Part shown: one piece after another, positions 4,457 to 5,251 of the stretch
Layout: each line of letters opens with the position of its first letter
Position numbering within the stretch: the first letter of the stretch is position 1
Origin: an uncultured Clostridia bacterium
GTDB lineage: Bacteria > Bacillota > Clostridia > Christensenellales > Borkfalkiaceae
DNA: 5,251 nucleotides
Direction of reading: 5' to 3'
Assembly (NCBI GenBank): GCA_947589585.1
Contig: CANQCA010000082.1
Coordinates: 1 to 5,251, forward strand
The notes under the pieces: model-generated
What the model saw: only the letters and a program-made list of their open reading frames with translations
Told to the model about the DNA's origin: nothing
Databases searched by the model: none
Made by a program: the position numbers and the translations under genes

Positions 4457-4948
4457 CTATTTCTTTTTGCCGAGTTCCTGCAGGGCGAAGCCCAAGAAAT
4501 ATTCCGCCGTGGAATTTTTCACGATGAGCTCCTTCGCCTCCTCGGGGGTGCACCATTTCGTCTCGGCGATCTCTTCGTTCAAAACGATCTCGCCCTCCTC
4601 GGCGGTGACAAGAAATCCGAGCATCAGGATATCCTTCGCATCGTGGTAGCGGGAGGCGAGGTATTTCCACTTGACGGCGGAAAGGTCCGTCTCCTCTTTG
4701 AGTTCTCTCGGAATTGCCTTTTCGGCGCTCTCGCCCTTTTTGATATACCCTGCGAAGAGCTTATAATTCTCATCCTGCACATGCCGTGCGAGCAAGACCT
4801 TATTTGCCGCGCGGTTTACGACGACCATCGAGACAGCCACGGGGAAGAAGGGGAATTTGTACTTGCCGCACGTCTCGCAGTAAGGCACGAGGCCCTCGTT
4901 TTCGAGAAAGTGCAACGAAAGTTTAGAGCCGCAATCTCTGCAAAACAT
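4457..4948 (-). CDS. Nudix hydrolase with N-terminal zinc ribbon (NudC-like)
   Basis: This 163-residue protein opens with a four-cysteine zinc ribbon (C3, C6, C24, C27) followed by a Nudix domain. The Nudix box at 67-89 fits GX5EX7REUXEEXGU closely: G67, E73, R81, E82, E85, E86, with Asp at 88 instead of the usual Gly. The plan is that of NADH pyrophosphatase/NudC relatives, which hydrolyse dinucleotides such as NADH. The NudC hallmark SQPWPFP after the box is replaced by SRYHDAK (99-105), although LMLGF (108-112) is kept. The substrate is therefore probably a different nucleotide derivative. It lacks the extra N-terminal domain of E. coli NudC, so it is shorter. The start at 4948 is supported by AAGGAG (4955-4960), six bases upstream. 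It has its own promoter and terminator and so is a single-gene unit, divergent from purA. Confidence 0.9.
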   Translation of the reverse strand: MFCRDCGSKLSLHFLENEGLVPYCETCGKYKFPFFPVAVSMVVVNRAANKVLLARHVQDENYKLFAGYIKKGESAEKAIPRELKEETDLSAVKWKYLASRYHDAKDILMLGFLVTAEEGEIVLNEEIAETKWCTPEEAKELIVKNSTAEYFLGFALQELGKKK

Positions 4949-4975
4949 ACGATTCTCCTTGTCATTTTTTGTTTC

Positions 4976-5004
4976 ATTCTACCGCCGATTTGTGTTTTTG
5001 TCAA
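4976..5004 (-). promoter_or_regulatory. Sigma-A promoter of the Nudix gene
   Basis: A perfect TTGACA (5004-4999), a 17-base spacer and TAGAAT (4981-4976) lie on the minus strand. The predicted start is near 4969, some 20 bases before the ATG. Confidence 0.82.
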
Positions 5005-5072
5005 CCCATAATGCAAAAAAATCTCATTTTTCACACGTTTACAGGGCCATAAACAGAGGGGCGAAATGTTGC

Positions 5073-5102
5073 TTGACATTTTCCCTCCCGTTCATATATA
5101 AT
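5073..5102 (+). promoter_or_regulatory. Sigma-A promoter of purA
   Basis: TTGACA at 5073-5078, an 18-base spacer and TATAAT at 5097-5102, both perfect. The expected start is near 5109, giving a leader of about 40 bases. I see no room for a purine riboswitch and no clear PurR box. The divergent Nudix promoter is about 70 bases away. Confidence 0.85.
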
Positions 5103-5147
5103 TGTATATGCTTTGATTGCAAGTAATTTGTGCGAGAGGGGGAGAAG

Positions 5148-5251
5148 ATGCTCACTTCCATTTGCGGAATAAATTGGGGCGACGAAGGCAAGGGCAAGAT
5201 GGTAGACCTTTTATCCGAGGGCTACGATATCGTCTGCCGCTATCAAGGCGG
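5148..5251 (+). CDS. purA: Adenylosuccinate synthetase, N-terminal fragment
   Basis: Only the first 34 codons are in the window; the gene runs off the right edge. The N-terminal nucleotide-binding signature WGDEGKGK is at residues 10-17, followed by MVDLL and VCRYQG. This is the standard PurA start, with D12 as the expected catalytic and metal-binding Asp. The enzyme makes adenylosuccinate from IMP, aspartate and GTP, the first committed step to AMP. Asn at 9 stands where many family members have Gln. The start is supported by a purine-rich AGGGGGAG (5136-5143) four bases upstream and by the promoter at 5073-5102. Identification is secure despite truncation by the window. Confidence 0.95.
   Translation, partial: MLTSICGINWGDEGKGKMVDLLSEGYDIVCRYQG

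Noticed and set aside
4121..5011. Long plus-strand open frame of 296 codons opposite the Nudix gene and the rtcB leader
   Set aside because: It runs antisense to a convincing Nudix hydrolase, crosses two terminators and a promoter, and shows no protein family features.
1..5251. tRNA or rRNA genes
   Set aside because: I saw no cloverleaf-type arrangement or rRNA-like sequence in the non-coding stretches on either strand by eye.

Overview
The window looks like the chromosome of a Bacillota (Clostridia-like) bacterium, possibly an uncultured gut-type lineage. The reasons are strong AGGAG-type ribosome binding sites, near-consensus sigma-A promoters with 17-18 base spacers, short A/T-flanked intrinsic terminators, and housekeeping proteins (YebC, RtcB, PurA) of clostridial type. 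This placement is an inference from sequence style, not from a search. There are five protein genes, two of them cut by the window edges, plus one probable 16-residue leader ORF.

Layout. Bases 1-511 (+) hold the C-terminal two thirds of a YebC/TACO1-family translation factor, closed by a terminator. Bases 545-1215 contain no convincing gene. They are filled with palindromic and direct repeats built on a dispersed motif of the GTCATTCTGAGCGAAG type. Bases 1216-4355 (-) hold a probable transcription unit, read right to left: a near-perfect promoter, a 16-codon leader ORF, a terminator-like hairpin, rtcB (RNA ligase), then a membrane-anchored Nudix-like protein with a coiled-coil insertion, then a terminator. 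Bases 4426-5004 (-) hold a zinc-ribbon Nudix hydrolase with its own promoter and terminator. Bases 5073-5251 (+) hold a divergent promoter and the first 34 codons of purA.

The most interesting part is the rtcB leader. A promoter (TTGACA, 18 bases, TATAAT with an extended TG), a good ribosome binding site and the ORF MKLLNLIPIIPHRKRL are followed by an intrinsic terminator. Nine bases inside the leader ORF are perfectly complementary to the 5' arm and loop of that terminator. This is the arrangement expected of translation-coupled attenuation. The peptide ends in Arg-Lys-Arg, a +X+ sequence of the type associated with drug-dependent ribosome stalling. If the attenuator works, it would gate rtcB, whose product can repair cleaved RNA, and probably also the downstream 2TM-Nudix gene. 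That domain plan resembles membrane-Nudix effectors described for anti-phage systems. The link between leader, RNA repair and membrane Nudix protein is a hypothesis from the sequence alone.
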